In this document: in pieces, positions 16,543 to 24,375 of the stretch
Position numbering within the stretch: position 1 is the first letter of the stretch
How the letters are laid out: each line of letters starts with the position of its first letter
Source of the DNA: Streptomyces paradoxus
GTDB lineage: Bacteria > Actinomycetota > Actinomycetes > Streptomycetales > Streptomycetaceae
Length of the DNA stretch: 64,000 bases
Assembly (NCBI RefSeq): GCF_014202475.1
Contig: NZ_JACHGV010000004.1
Span: forward strand, 248,001-312,000
Reading direction: 5' to 3'
Made by a program: the position numbers and the translations under genes
Notes under the pieces: generated by a model
Database searches by the model: none
Seen by the model: the letters and a program-made list of their open reading frames with translations, nothing else
What the model was told of the DNA's origin: nothing

Positions 16543-17517
16543 GTGACGGACGGCCGGCGCATCCCGGTGATCATCGACTGCGACACGGGCGTCGACGACG
16601 CCCTCGCCCTGCTGTTCGCCGTACGACACCCGGCGCTCGACGTGCGGGCGATCACCTGCGTGGCCGGGAACACGGACGTGGACGGCGTCGTCCGCAACAC
16701 CCTGACCGTGCTGGAGCAGGCGGGCGCCCCCGGCATCCCCGTCGCCCGGGGCGCCGAGCGGCCGCTCATCGAGGCACCCCGCTCGGCGCAGCACGTGCAC
16801 GGGCACGACGGCATGGGCGACCTGGGCCTGCCGGAACCGTCCCGCAGGCCCGCCGACGTCGACGCGGTGACGCTGCTGCGGAGTGAGATCCTCGCCTCCC
16901 CGCGCCCGGTCACCCTCGTCCCCATGGCCCCCCTCACCAACATCGCGCTGCTGCTGCGCACGCATCCGGAGGTGGTCCGCAACCTCGAGCGGATCGTCTT
17001 CATGGGCGGCGCGGCGGCCGTCGGGAACGCCACTCCCGTCGCGGAGTTCAACGTCTGGCACGACCCGGAGGCGGCCGCGATCCTGCTCACGGCCGGGGTG
17101 CCGATCACGATGTACGGGCTGGACGTGTTCACGCGGGTCGTGGTCCCCGCGGCCGACGTGCGCAGGCTGCGCGGGAGCGGCGAGCCGGGGGCACGGCTGG
17201 CCGGGCAGTTGCTCGCCCACCGTCCGGCCCATCCGGACAGCCGTCCCGGCGATCCCTCCGAGACGTCCGGCGGTCTGGGCGACGCGGGCGCGGTGTGCGC
17301 GGTCGTGGACCCGGAGGGCCTGACGACGCACCGCCTCCCGGTGGACGTCTCCCTCGCGCCGGGACCCACGCGCGGCATGACGATCGTCGACCGCCGCCCC
17401 CGGCCCGGTGAGGCGGAACTCCACGAGGGCACACGCGAACAGCCCCTGGTCGACGTGGGGCTGGACGTGGACGTGGAGCGCTACGTGAAGCTGTACCTGG
17501 CGACCGTCGAGGTGTGA
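16543..17517 (+). CDS. inosine/uridine-preferring nucleoside hydrolase
   Basis: The 324-residue protein has the calcium-binding hallmark DCDTGVDDALALL at residues ~12-24, plus HVHGHDGMGDLGLPE and VPMAPLTNIALLL, typical of IUNH-family enzymes that cleave the N-glycosidic bond of ribonucleosides to base and ribose for salvage. Length and motif order match the family. No signal peptide, so cytoplasmic. GTG 16543 is preceded by GGAAGGAG. Substrate range (purine or pyrimidine) cannot be read from the sequence. Confidence 0.9.
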   Translation: MTDGRRIPVIIDCDTGVDDALALLFAVRHPALDVRAITCVAGNTDVDGVVRNTLTVLEQAGAPGIPVARGAERPLIEAPRSAQHVHGHDGMGDLGLPEPSRRPADVDAVTLLRSEILASPRPVTLVPMAPLTNIALLLRTHPEVVRNLERIVFMGGAAAVGNATPVAEFNVWHDPEAAAILLTAGVPITMYGLDVFTRVVVPAADVRRLRGSGEPGARLAGQLLAHRPAHPDSRPGDPSETSGGLGDAGAVCAVVDPEGLTTHRLPVDVSLAPGPTRGMTIVDRRPRPGEAELHEGTREQPLVDVGLDVDVERYVKLYLATVEV

Positions 17518-17578
17518 CGCCGGCGGCGGTGCGCCGCGATCGTCACGCCGGGGTGGTCCGGCCGCGGGGCGCGGGAAC

Positions 17579-17618
17579 GCCCGGTGTGCTGCCGCCGCCG
17601 GACGGCAGCACACCGGGC
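17579..17618. terminator. bidirectional terminator hairpin
   Basis: A perfect 16-bp stem (17579-17594 with 17603-17618; arm GCCCGGTGTGCTGCCG) with an 8-base loop lies between the convergent nucleoside hydrolase and LAETG protein genes and can stop both. Confidence 0.85.
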
Positions 17619-17637
17619 GTCTTCGGGCTCGGGCGTG

Positions 17638-18573
17638 CTACGCGCCGCGCTTGGCCGAGCGGCGGCGCGTCACGACGACGAGGGCCGCGCCACCCGCCAG
17701 CAGGGCGGCCGCGCCGAGGGCGATCGGGCCGGTGCTGCTGTCGGCGCCCGTCTCGGCGAGGTCACCGCCACCGCCGTTCGGCTTGGGGGCGGCGGGCGTC
17801 GACTCGGAGGCGCTCGGGGTGGGCGTGTCCGTGCCGGAGGACGGCGGCGTCGAGGGCTCGGCCGGCTCCGACGGGCTCGCCGGGGGCGTCGTGCCCTCGG
17901 CCGGCTCGGACGGGCTCGCGGGCGGGGTGGAGGCGGGCGGCTCCTCCTCCGCTGGCGGCGGGGTCGTGCAGTCCTTCGTGCCGCCGTTCCAGGCCGCGAT
18001 CAGTTTGTCCTTGATGACCGGGCGGTCCGGTCCCTTGGGCAGTTCGCCGTGCTCGAAGCCGTCCTTCGCGTCGAGTTCGCCGTCGAACTTCACCGCACCC
18101 CGGTACAGGTCGATCTGCCCGAAGCAGCCCTTGTCCGGGATGGCGATGTCGAGCGAGTCGGTGGCGCCCGGCTTGACCGTCACCGTGTCGAAGTCGACGA
18201 ACACCTGCTCGCCGGAGGTGGCGAACGTCGCGCCGTGCGCGAGGTAGGACGCGAGGGAGGCCGTGCAGGTGGCCGCGCCACCGGCCGTGCGGACCTTGAC
18301 GTGGACCTTGCCGTCCTCGGTCGGCTTCAGGTTCTGGTCGTCGACCTTGACCGAGTCGTAGAAGTTCGTGCCGTCGAGCGAGAACTGGCAGCGGTCGGTC
18401 CCGGTCTCCGTGCCCGCGCCCGTGCCCGGCTTGTAGCTGCCGCCGGACGACCAGCCGTCGCCGCCGGGCGTTCCGGTGGCGAAGGAGGTCGTGGCGGAGG
18501 CGGCGCAGAGGGCGAGGGCCGCGGCGCCCGTCCCCAGCAGGCGTCGCGCGGTGACACGTCTCGCTATGGACAT
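17638..18573 (-). CDS. LAETG-anchored cell-surface protein
   Basis: The 311-residue product has a signal peptide (residues 1-32, ending SFATG), an extracellular ~170-residue domain with several Cys (DRCQFSLDG, AATCTASL, KGCFGQ, KDCTTPP), a ~70-residue Pro/Ser/Glu/Thr wall-spanning stalk, and a C-terminal sorting signal: LAETG, hydrophobic helix and RRRSAKRGA tail. LAxTG is the substrate motif of actinobacterial class E sortase, so it should be linked to the peptidoglycan. The domain resembles streptomycete LAETG proteins of unknown role. No sortase E gene is in the window. Confidence 0.88.
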   Translation of the reverse strand: MSIARRVTARRLLGTGAAALALCAASATTSFATGTPGGDGWSSGGSYKPGTGAGTETGTDRCQFSLDGTNFYDSVKVDDQNLKPTEDGKVHVKVRTAGGAATCTASLASYLAHGATFATSGEQVFVDFDTVTVKPGATDSLDIAIPDKGCFGQIDLYRGAVKFDGELDAKDGFEHGELPKGPDRPVIKDKLIAAWNGGTKDCTTPPPAEEEPPASTPPASPSEPAEGTTPPASPSEPAEPSTPPSSGTDTPTPSASESTPAAPKPNGGGGDLAETGADSSTGPIALGAAALLAGGAALVVVTRRRSAKRGA

Positions 18574-18889
18574 GCGTATCCCATTTCTTGGCGTGTGCAG
18601 GACCCGGGTGACGGCATGCGGGCAGCGCGACGCACGCGGCTGCCGGGGCCGCACCGGGGGATGAGTGGTCTGAGAAATACTGGGCTCATTGGTCACATGC
18701 GCCTCAGTGGCCCCATCGTGGCGGCGCCCGCAGCACACTGTCAACCTGCGGTAATGCAAAGGAAGTTGCTCCGCCATCACACTTCCGTCACAGCGGGAAT
18801 GGATCACTCCGATCAGCGCGATGGTTCCTTTTTCCGGCATTCTGGACAGATTCAATGCTGTCGCCCGTATGCCCTGCGAAGGAGACCGC
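18574..18889. other. divergent intergenic region, no gene supported
   Basis: This 316-base gap lies between the LAETG protein and the GH13 gene. It is more AT-rich than its surroundings, especially at 18660-18850, as expected for two promoters. I see no convincing small gene or symmetric operator. Confidence 0.4.
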
Positions 18890-20551
18890 GTGACCGATCG
18901 CTCGACCCTCGACCTGTCGTCCCGGGACCCCGACTGGTGGCGCCAGGCCGTCGTCTACCAGATCTACCCCCGCAGCTTCGCCGACGCCGACGGCGACGGA
19001 CTCGGTGATCTGCGCGGCATCACCCGCCGCCTCACCCACCTCGCCGGCCTGGGCGTGGACGCCCTGTGGCTGAGCCCCTTCTACCCGTCCGAACTCGCCG
19101 ACGGCGGCTACGACGTCGCCGACCCCCGGGGAGTCGACCCGCGCCTGGGCACCCTCGACGACTTCGACGCCCTGGTCGCCGAGGCCCACCGGCTCGGCCT
19201 GAAGGTCATCGTCGACATCGTGCCCAACCACTCCTCGCACCGGCACGCGTGGTTCCAGGAGGCCCTCTACGCGGGGCCCGGCTCGGCGGCCCGGGACCGC
19301 TACGTCTTCCGCGACGGCCGCGGCGAACACGGCGAACTCCCGCCCACCGACTGGCAGTCCGTCTTCGGCGGCAGCGCCTGGAAGCGGGTGCCCGACGGCC
19401 AGTGGTACCTGCACCTGTTCGCCCCCGAACAGCCGGACCTCAACTGGGAGAACCAGGAGGTCCGCGCCGACTACCGCACCACCCTGCGCTTCTGGTCCGA
19501 CCGCGGGGTCGACGGCTTCCGCATCGACGTCGCCCACGCCCTCGTCAAGGACCTGAGCGAACCCCTGCGCGACCTCGGCCGGCCCGAGCTGAGCCGCGAG
19601 GCGGCACTCACCGCGCTGCCGCCCGGCACCCACCCCTTCTACGACCGTGACGACGTGCACGAGATCTACCGCGACTGGCGCAAGATCCTCGACGCGTACC
19701 GCCCGCCCCGCATGGCCGTCGCCGAGGCGTGGGTGCCCGGCGCCCGGCGTGCGCTGTACGCCCGCCCGGACGAACTCGGCCAGGCCTTCAACTTCGAGTA
19801 CCTGGAGGCCGGCTGGGACGCGGAGGAGTTGCGCCACGTCATCACCGACTCGCTCGCCACCGCCCGGGCGGCGGGGGCGTCGGCCACGTGGGTGCTGTCC
19901 AACCACGACGTGATCCGCCACGCCTCCCGGCTGATGCTCCCGCCGGACACCGACCTCAACGCCTGGCTGCTCTCCGGCGGGCGCGCCCCGGCCGTCGACG
20001 AGGCGGCCGGGCAGCGCCGGGCCCGGGCGGCCACGCTGCTGATGCTGGCGCTGCCCGGGTCGGCGTACGTCTACCAGGGGGAGGAACTCGGTCTGCCCGA
20101 GGTCGCCGACCTGCCCACCGAGGTGCTCCAGGACCCGATCTGGGAGCAGACCGGGCACGTCCGCAAGGGCCGTGACGGCTGCCGGGTGCCGCTGCCGTGG
20201 ACGACGGCCGGGCCGTCGTACGGCTTCGGGCCCGGCGGGGCCTGGCTCCCGCAGCCGCCCGGCTTCGCCGCGTACGCCGTCGAGGCGCAGGACGGGGTGG
20301 AGGGCTCGACCCTGGAGCTGTACCGCACGGCACTGCGGCTGCGCCGCAAGCTGCTCGACGGCGAGGAGCTGACCTGGGCGGCGGACGCCCCGGAGGGCGT
20401 GCTGCGGTTCGACCGCTGCGAGGGGTGGCGCTGCGTCGCGAATCTGTCCGGCGCGGCGGTCGACCTGCCGGCCGGGGAGGTGTTGCTGAGCAGCGCGCCC
20501 CTGGAGGACGGGCGGGTTGGACCGGACACGACGGTGTGGCTCGGCCGCTGA
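18890..20551 (+). CDS. GH13 alpha-glucosidase / alpha-amylase-family enzyme
   Basis: The 553-residue protein is a full-length GH13 hydrolase. The (beta/alpha)8 barrel starts at WWRQAVVYQIYPRSF. Region motifs are VDIVPNHSSHRH, GFRIDVAHAL with nucleophile D213, AVAEAW with acid/base E279, and LSNHDVIRH with D340. There is no signal peptide, so it acts in the cytoplasm, probably on imported alpha-glucosides such as maltose, isomaltose or trehalose-like sugars. GTG 18890 follows GAAGGAG. No transporter or regulator adjoins it, unlike the maltose cluster. Confidence 0.88.
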   Translation: MTDRSTLDLSSRDPDWWRQAVVYQIYPRSFADADGDGLGDLRGITRRLTHLAGLGVDALWLSPFYPSELADGGYDVADPRGVDPRLGTLDDFDALVAEAHRLGLKVIVDIVPNHSSHRHAWFQEALYAGPGSAARDRYVFRDGRGEHGELPPTDWQSVFGGSAWKRVPDGQWYLHLFAPEQPDLNWENQEVRADYRTTLRFWSDRGVDGFRIDVAHALVKDLSEPLRDLGRPELSREAALTALPPGTHPFYDRDDVHEIYRDWRKILDAYRPPRMAVAEAWVPGARRALYARPDELGQAFNFEYLEAGWDAEELRHVITDSLATARAAGASATWVLSNHDVIRHASRLMLPPDTDLNAWLLSGGRAPAVDEAAGQRRARAATLLMLALPGSAYVYQGEELGLPEVADLPTEVLQDPIWEQTGHVRKGRDGCRVPLPWTTAGPSYGFGPGGAWLPQPPGFAAYAVEAQDGVEGSTLELYRTALRLRRKLLDGEELTWAADAPEGVLRFDRCEGWRCVANLSGAAVDLPAGEVLLSSAPLEDGRVGPDTTVWLGR

Positions 20552-20604
20552 GCGCTCCGCGGGTGGCGCGGATTCGGGTCGTCGTGTGTCTGCGGGGGTG
20601 AGGG

Positions 20605-20632
20605 GGCTGGTCGCGCCGTTCCCCGCGCCCCT
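20605..20632 (+). repeat. Streptomyces intergenic GGCTGGTCGCGC repeat, copy 1
   Basis: A 28-base unit, GGCTGGTCGCGCCGTT followed by CCCCGCGCCCCT, identical to copy 2 at 20677. Sequences of this type are widely scattered between genes in Streptomyces. Confidence 0.8.
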
Positions 20633-20676
20633 GGGGGTGTGGGGCTTGGCGTTGTGTGTGTCTGCGGCGCCGTCGT

Positions 20677-20704
20677 GGCTGGTCGCGCCGTTCCCCGCGC
20701 CCCT
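20677..20704 (+). repeat. Streptomyces intergenic GGCTGGTCGCGC repeat, copy 2
   Basis: Second exact copy, 72 bases downstream of the first. Both copies are preceded by TGTGTCTGCGG, so the repeated block is longer than the 28-base core. Confidence 0.8.
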
Positions 20705-20747
20705 TCTGGGGCGTGGGGTGCTCGCGTGGCGTAGTACGGCGTGAGGG

Positions 20748-21236
20748 TCAGTAGCGGACCGCCCGGGCCACCTCGGTGCGGACCTCACCGGACAGGTCGT
20801 GGGTGCTGCGGGCGGTGGCCGTGGCGGAGCTGCCGGCCTGCACGTGGTCCACCGTGACGATGATCGTGTCGACCAGCCGGCCGTCGGCGTTGCGGAAGTC
20901 GACCTGGACGGCGAAGGACCGGGCCGAGTCGTCGGTGTTGCGGGCGGTGACATCCGTGCGGACCCGGCCGTCGGAGCCGGTGACGGGCGCCCCGGTCGTC
21001 ACGTCGCCCTTGACGTCGACGCCGTCCTGGATGTCGTCGAGCCGCTGCTGCGCCTCGGCCGAGGCCGACTCGACCGCCTCGCCGGCCTCCGAGGCGATCG
21101 ACCCCACCGCGGACTCCGCCTTGCTCGCGGCGTCCGCGGGGGTGTCGTCACCGCTGCAGCCCGCGAGCACCGCGGACAGGGCCAGCGCCGTGGCAGCCCC
21201 TGACGTCGCCCAGCGCTTGCGGTGGCGGGCGGACAT
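20748..21236 (-). CDS. small lipoprotein with FxLYD-like domain
   Basis: The 162-residue protein has a lipoprotein signal peptide (LSAVLAGC), an Ala/Glu/Ser-rich helical stalk with coiled-coil character (residues ~35-75), and a C-terminal beta-sandwich-like domain (DVTARNTDDSARSFAVQVDF, VTVDHVQAGSSATATA) reminiscent of FxLYD/extracellular Ig-like modules. It lies 13 bases downstream of the DUF6479 gene, probably one operon. The role is unknown. ATG 21236 follows GGGGG. Confidence 0.78.
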   Translation of the reverse strand: MSARHRKRWATSGAATALALSAVLAGCSGDDTPADAASKAESAVGSIASEAGEAVESASAEAQQRLDDIQDGVDVKGDVTTGAPVTGSDGRVRTDVTARNTDDSARSFAVQVDFRNADGRLVDTIIVTVDHVQAGSSATATARSTHDLSGEVRTEVARAVRY

Positions 21237-21249
21237 GTCGCCCCCGGTC

Positions 21250-21624
21250 TCAGGTGCGGCCGAGTCCGCCGCCGCCGAAGGATCCACTGGATCCGGGCGA
21301 CCAGCGGCGCGGTTTCTGGTCCTTTCCGGTCCTGGTGCTCGAGTGATGGAGCTCATGCGGCATGAGCCGCTGGCCCTCGCGCGTCACGACCGGCATGTCG
21401 TCGGGCTCCCGCATCTCCCGCATCTCGCGGACCGGACCGGTGTCCGGCAGGTGCGGCTGCTCCTCCGGGGCGGGGTGATGGGTGTCCTTGTCCATGACCT
21501 GCATCCCGACCCGCACGGCCCAGATCAGCGCACAGGCCACGATGAGCCCGCCGACGAAGGCGATGGCCACGGCGACCGCGTGATCTGACGAGGCCGCCAG
21601 TTCTGCATACGTTGCCGTATTCAT
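21250..21624 (-). CDS. DUF6479-family membrane protein
   Basis: The 124-residue protein has a short N-terminus, one transmembrane helix (VAVAIAFVGGLIVACALIWAV) and a Pro/Glu/Arg-rich cytoplasmic tail with PEEQPHLPDTGPVREMRE and QRLMPHEL, which is the pattern of the Streptomyces-restricted DUF6479 family. Function unknown. It is the first gene of a two-gene unit with the lipoprotein. Confidence 0.78.
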   Translation of the reverse strand: MNTATYAELAASSDHAVAVAIAFVGGLIVACALIWAVRVGMQVMDKDTHHPAPEEQPHLPDTGPVREMREMREPDDMPVVTREGQRLMPHELHHSSTRTGKDQKPRRWSPGSSGSFGGGGLGRT

Positions 21625-21749
21625 GCCCCAAGTATCGCCGACGGAATGTGATAAAGCGCCCGGAATGCCCTTCGGTGATGGGCGGGCAACCCCGGCCGCG
21701 CCGGTGACGACCTCAGGGTGACATCCCTCTCCCCCACGAGGAGATCACC

Positions 21750-22601
21750 ATGCGCAGACACCTGGCGCGGCTGCTCACCGTGCTCGCCGTGCTGGCGGCG
21801 GCGTTCGCCACCCCCGGCATGGCGTCCGGCAAGGCGCAGGCCGCCGACGAATGGAATCCGCCCGCGCACCTCGCCCAGCCCCTGAACGAGGTGTGGAACC
21901 ACGTCGAGTCGACCTACGGGAACCTGTACGGCTTCCGGAACTACGGCTGGGACCAGGTCATGGCCAACCGGGGCAGCGTCAACTACTGCGTGCGCTGGGA
22001 GTCCGACGCCCCGGTCAGCGCCGCCCTGCGCGACCGGATCCACGCGGCGCTGAAGAAGCAGTTCGGCAAGTGGATGTCCGCGATGGTGGTGAACGGCAAG
22101 GGCCACAACGCCTGGCCGTACACGAACGTCCCGGTCAACATCGTCGGCTGGGCCGTGAAGAACCGCTCCACCCTGCAGTGGACCGACAACTCCGTCGACA
22201 TCTACGCGGGCGTCCTCGACGGCGGCGGCTCCCCGCAGTGCGCCCCGGACTGCGGGCGCTTCTTCCACCAGGACGGCAACTACTCCAAGTGCCCGGGCGG
22301 CGCCGCGCGCCACTACGACCAGTCGCTGTGGCTGACCAAGGGCTTCCAGGGCGGCGCGGGCGGTGACTGGGGCCAGCGCATGGGCCAGGAGTACTTCACC
22401 GGCGCGCTGAACCAGGAGAACATCCACATCTACCTGCACGAGGTCGGCCACACCTTCGGCCTCGACGACTTCTACGACTGGTCGCCGACCGGCCAGTGCT
22501 GCTTCCTGATGAAGGCGGGCAGCGCCACGCAGATCACCGAGTTCGACACGTGGATGCTGCGCGACTTCTGGCGCCATCTGAAGAGCCGCTACGGTCTGTG
22601 A
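21750..22601 (+). CDS. secreted metzincin-like HExxHxxGxxD protein
   Basis: The 283-residue protein has a signal peptide (residues ~1-33, ending KAQA) and a mature domain with HEVGHTFGLDDFYD, the zinc-binding HExxHxxGxx(H/D) of metzincin-type metalloproteases with Asp as third ligand. Six or more Cys in the mature part (NYCVRWES, GSPQCAPDCGRFF, SKCPGG, GQCCFLM) suggest disulfides. The body resembles fungal and streptomycete secreted proteins of unknown function. It is probably an extracellular protease; activity is not shown. Start ATG 21750 has GAGGAG. Confidence 0.78.
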   Translation: MRRHLARLLTVLAVLAAAFATPGMASGKAQAADEWNPPAHLAQPLNEVWNHVESTYGNLYGFRNYGWDQVMANRGSVNYCVRWESDAPVSAALRDRIHAALKKQFGKWMSAMVVNGKGHNAWPYTNVPVNIVGWAVKNRSTLQWTDNSVDIYAGVLDGGGSPQCAPDCGRFFHQDGNYSKCPGGAARHYDQSLWLTKGFQGGAGGDWGQRMGQEYFTGALNQENIHIYLHEVGHTFGLDDFYDWSPTGQCCFLMKAGSATQITEFDTWMLRDFWRHLKSRYGL

Positions 22602-22729
22602 CCGGCGGTGGGCGGTACGGCCGGCCCCGGCCTCCGTACCGCCCCACGGCGTACGGTGGATATGCCGAGGGTATGTCGCAACAGGTGGCCGAACCGGTCT
22701 CGCCGCCCCTCCGCAGCAGGAGTCCCTCG

Positions 22730-23143
22730 ATGACGTCCGCCTCTTCGCCCCCGCCGTCCGTCCCCGCCCCGTCCGAGGTCCGGCTACGGATCGCGGACCA
22801 GGCGCGCCAGGACCGCACGGCCCGCCGCATCGACGGGGCGTGGTGGCCCCGCTCCTACGACCTGGCCGCCGAACTGCCCGGGCTGCTCGGCGGGCTGCCG
22901 GCTGCCTGGGGCCGGATCAGCAGCGTCCTGGTCAACGGGGACACCTGGCCGGAGTGCCCGGAGCGGATGGATGTGGCGGGCCAGGCGGTGCACGTGGGGC
23001 GCACGGACTCGCCGACCGCCCCGCACACCGTGTGCCTGCTCGCCCCCGGCCGGGGGCGCTGGGACCTGCTGGTGGTGCCGCCCGCCACCGACGAGGCGGA
23101 GGCCCGCCGGGTCATGGCACGGGCCGTCACGCAGGGCCTCTGA
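22730..23143 (+). CDS. DUF5994-family protein
   Basis: A 137-residue soluble protein with RRIDGAWWPRSYDLAAELP, a Trp-containing middle section and LLVVPPATDEAEARRVM, the pattern of DUF5994, common and multicopy in Streptomyces and often beside anti-sigma regulators. Function unknown. ATG 22730 has AGGAG seven bases upstream and is preferred over ATG 22673. Confidence 0.8.
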   Translation: MTSASSPPPSVPAPSEVRLRIADQARQDRTARRIDGAWWPRSYDLAAELPGLLGGLPAAWGRISSVLVNGDTWPECPERMDVAGQAVHVGRTDSPTAPHTVCLLAPGRGRWDLLVVPPATDEAEARRVMARAVTQGL

Positions 23144-23144
23144 C

Positions 23145-23513
23145 TCAGCGCGCGAGCAGCACCAGGGCCAGGGCGGCCAGCGCCGGGACGGTCTGGACGA
23201 AGAGGATCTTCCTGCTCGCCGTCGCGGCGCCGTAGAGCCCCGCGACCGCCACGCACACCAGGAAGAACACCGACACCTGGAAGCCGACCGGGTCGGACGC
23301 CACCGCGCCCCACACCAGGCCGGCCGCGAGGAAGCCGTTGTAGAGGCCCTGGTTGGCCGCCAGGGCCTTCGTCGAGGCGGCGAACTCGGCACTGGTACCG
23401 AAGGCGGCCCGGGCCCGTGGCGTGGTCCACAGGAACATCTCCAGCACCAGGATGTAGGCGTGGAGCGCGGCGAGGGCCAGCACCGCGACGGTGGCAAGGG
23501 TCGACATGCGCAC
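23145..23513 (-). CDS. DUF1304 membrane protein
   Basis: A 122-residue protein with four membrane helices; the first contains ALHAYILVLEMFLW, and QGLYNGFLAAGL follows, both typical of DUF1304 (YqjF-type) proteins. Function unknown. It ends one base after the DUF5994 stop, convergent, and its ATG may be 23513 or 23507. Confidence 0.85.
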   Translation of the reverse strand: MRMSTLATVAVLALAALHAYILVLEMFLWTTPRARAAFGTSAEFAASTKALAANQGLYNGFLAAGLVWGAVASDPVGFQVSVFFLVCVAVAGLYGAATASRKILFVQTVPALAALALVLLAR

Positions 23514-23724
23514 ATCATCACAGACCCTGCCACCCCCATCCGCACCGAACCGCTCCCTAACCGGCCGGCGGGCCCTCCCCTCTCCCCGTTCGGGCCCGCC
23601 CCGGAGGCGGCACCGTCGTACGGGTGGCAGATTGCGGCCAGAGGAAGGCCGGGTCCGGCCGTCGCGTCCCCGCGTGTGCCGCTCGGGAGCCGGCCCCGGT
23701 CTTCCCGCCCCCTGGAAAGCGCTC

Positions 23725-24300
23725 CTAGGGCGCGATGGCCTTGCGCAGGGTGTGCAGGCACAGGGTCAGGGCCGAGTGCTTGGGGGTGCCGGTGGTGCGG
23801 GTGTGCTCCCAGGCCGTGTAGAGCAGGGCCCACACCAGGTTGCGGACCCACTCCTCGTGGAGCTCGGCATCGATGCTGCCCTCCGCGTGGCCGCGCCGGA
23901 CCGTGTGCAGGAAGTGCAGATCGGCGGGGGTTTCCTCGTCCCAGTCGGACCAGTTCGTCAACTGCGGCGTGTCGAACATCAGCGTGAGGCCGTCGCCGAG
24001 CTCGAAGTACTCCTGGCACAGCCGCTCCAGCGCCTTGGCGGCCGGGCCGTCGTCGAGCCGGGCGCGCTCGGTCGCCGCCTCGACCTTGTCCAGGACGTCC
24101 GCGCTGATCGCGGCGAGCAGGTCGGACCGCTCGGGGAAGTAGCGGTGGACCGTCGTACGCCCCACACCCGCCGCCGTCGCGACGTCGCCGAGCGACGCGG
24201 TCGGGTCGCCGGCCAGCAGGGCGACGGCGGCGTCGACGATGGCGCGACGCGTGCGTGCCCGGGTTCCGCTCTCGGCCGCCACGGCCCGCTCCTCACCCAT
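23725..24300 (-). CDS. TetR-family repressor
   Basis: The 191-residue protein has an N-terminal HTH (AIVDAAVALLAGDPTASLGD, GVGRTTVHRYFPERSDLLAA) and a helical ligand-binding domain. It is divergent from an ABC exporter gene 75 bases away with a palindrome between them, so it most likely represses that exporter and releases on binding a drug-like ligand. Confidence 0.9.
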   Translation of the reverse strand: MGEERAVAAESGTRARTRRAIVDAAVALLAGDPTASLGDVATAAGVGRTTVHRYFPERSDLLAAISADVLDKVEAATERARLDDGPAAKALERLCQEYFELGDGLTLMFDTPQLTNWSDWDEETPADLHFLHTVRRGHAEGSIDAELHEEWVRNLVWALLYTAWEHTRTTGTPKHSALTLCLHTLRKAIAP

Positions 24301-24348
24301 GCCGCATACGGTAGCGCGCCTTCCATGATGAAAATCGATTGACCGTTA

Positions 24349-24366
24349 TGGAACAACAGTGTTCCA
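24349..24366. promoter_or_regulatory. TetR-type operator candidate
   Basis: TGGAACA-N4-TGTTCCA is a perfect 7-bp inverted repeat in the divergent region, ending nine bases before the exporter start. It would block exporter transcription when bound. Confidence 0.6.
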
Positions 24367-24375
24367 CTCGGCATC

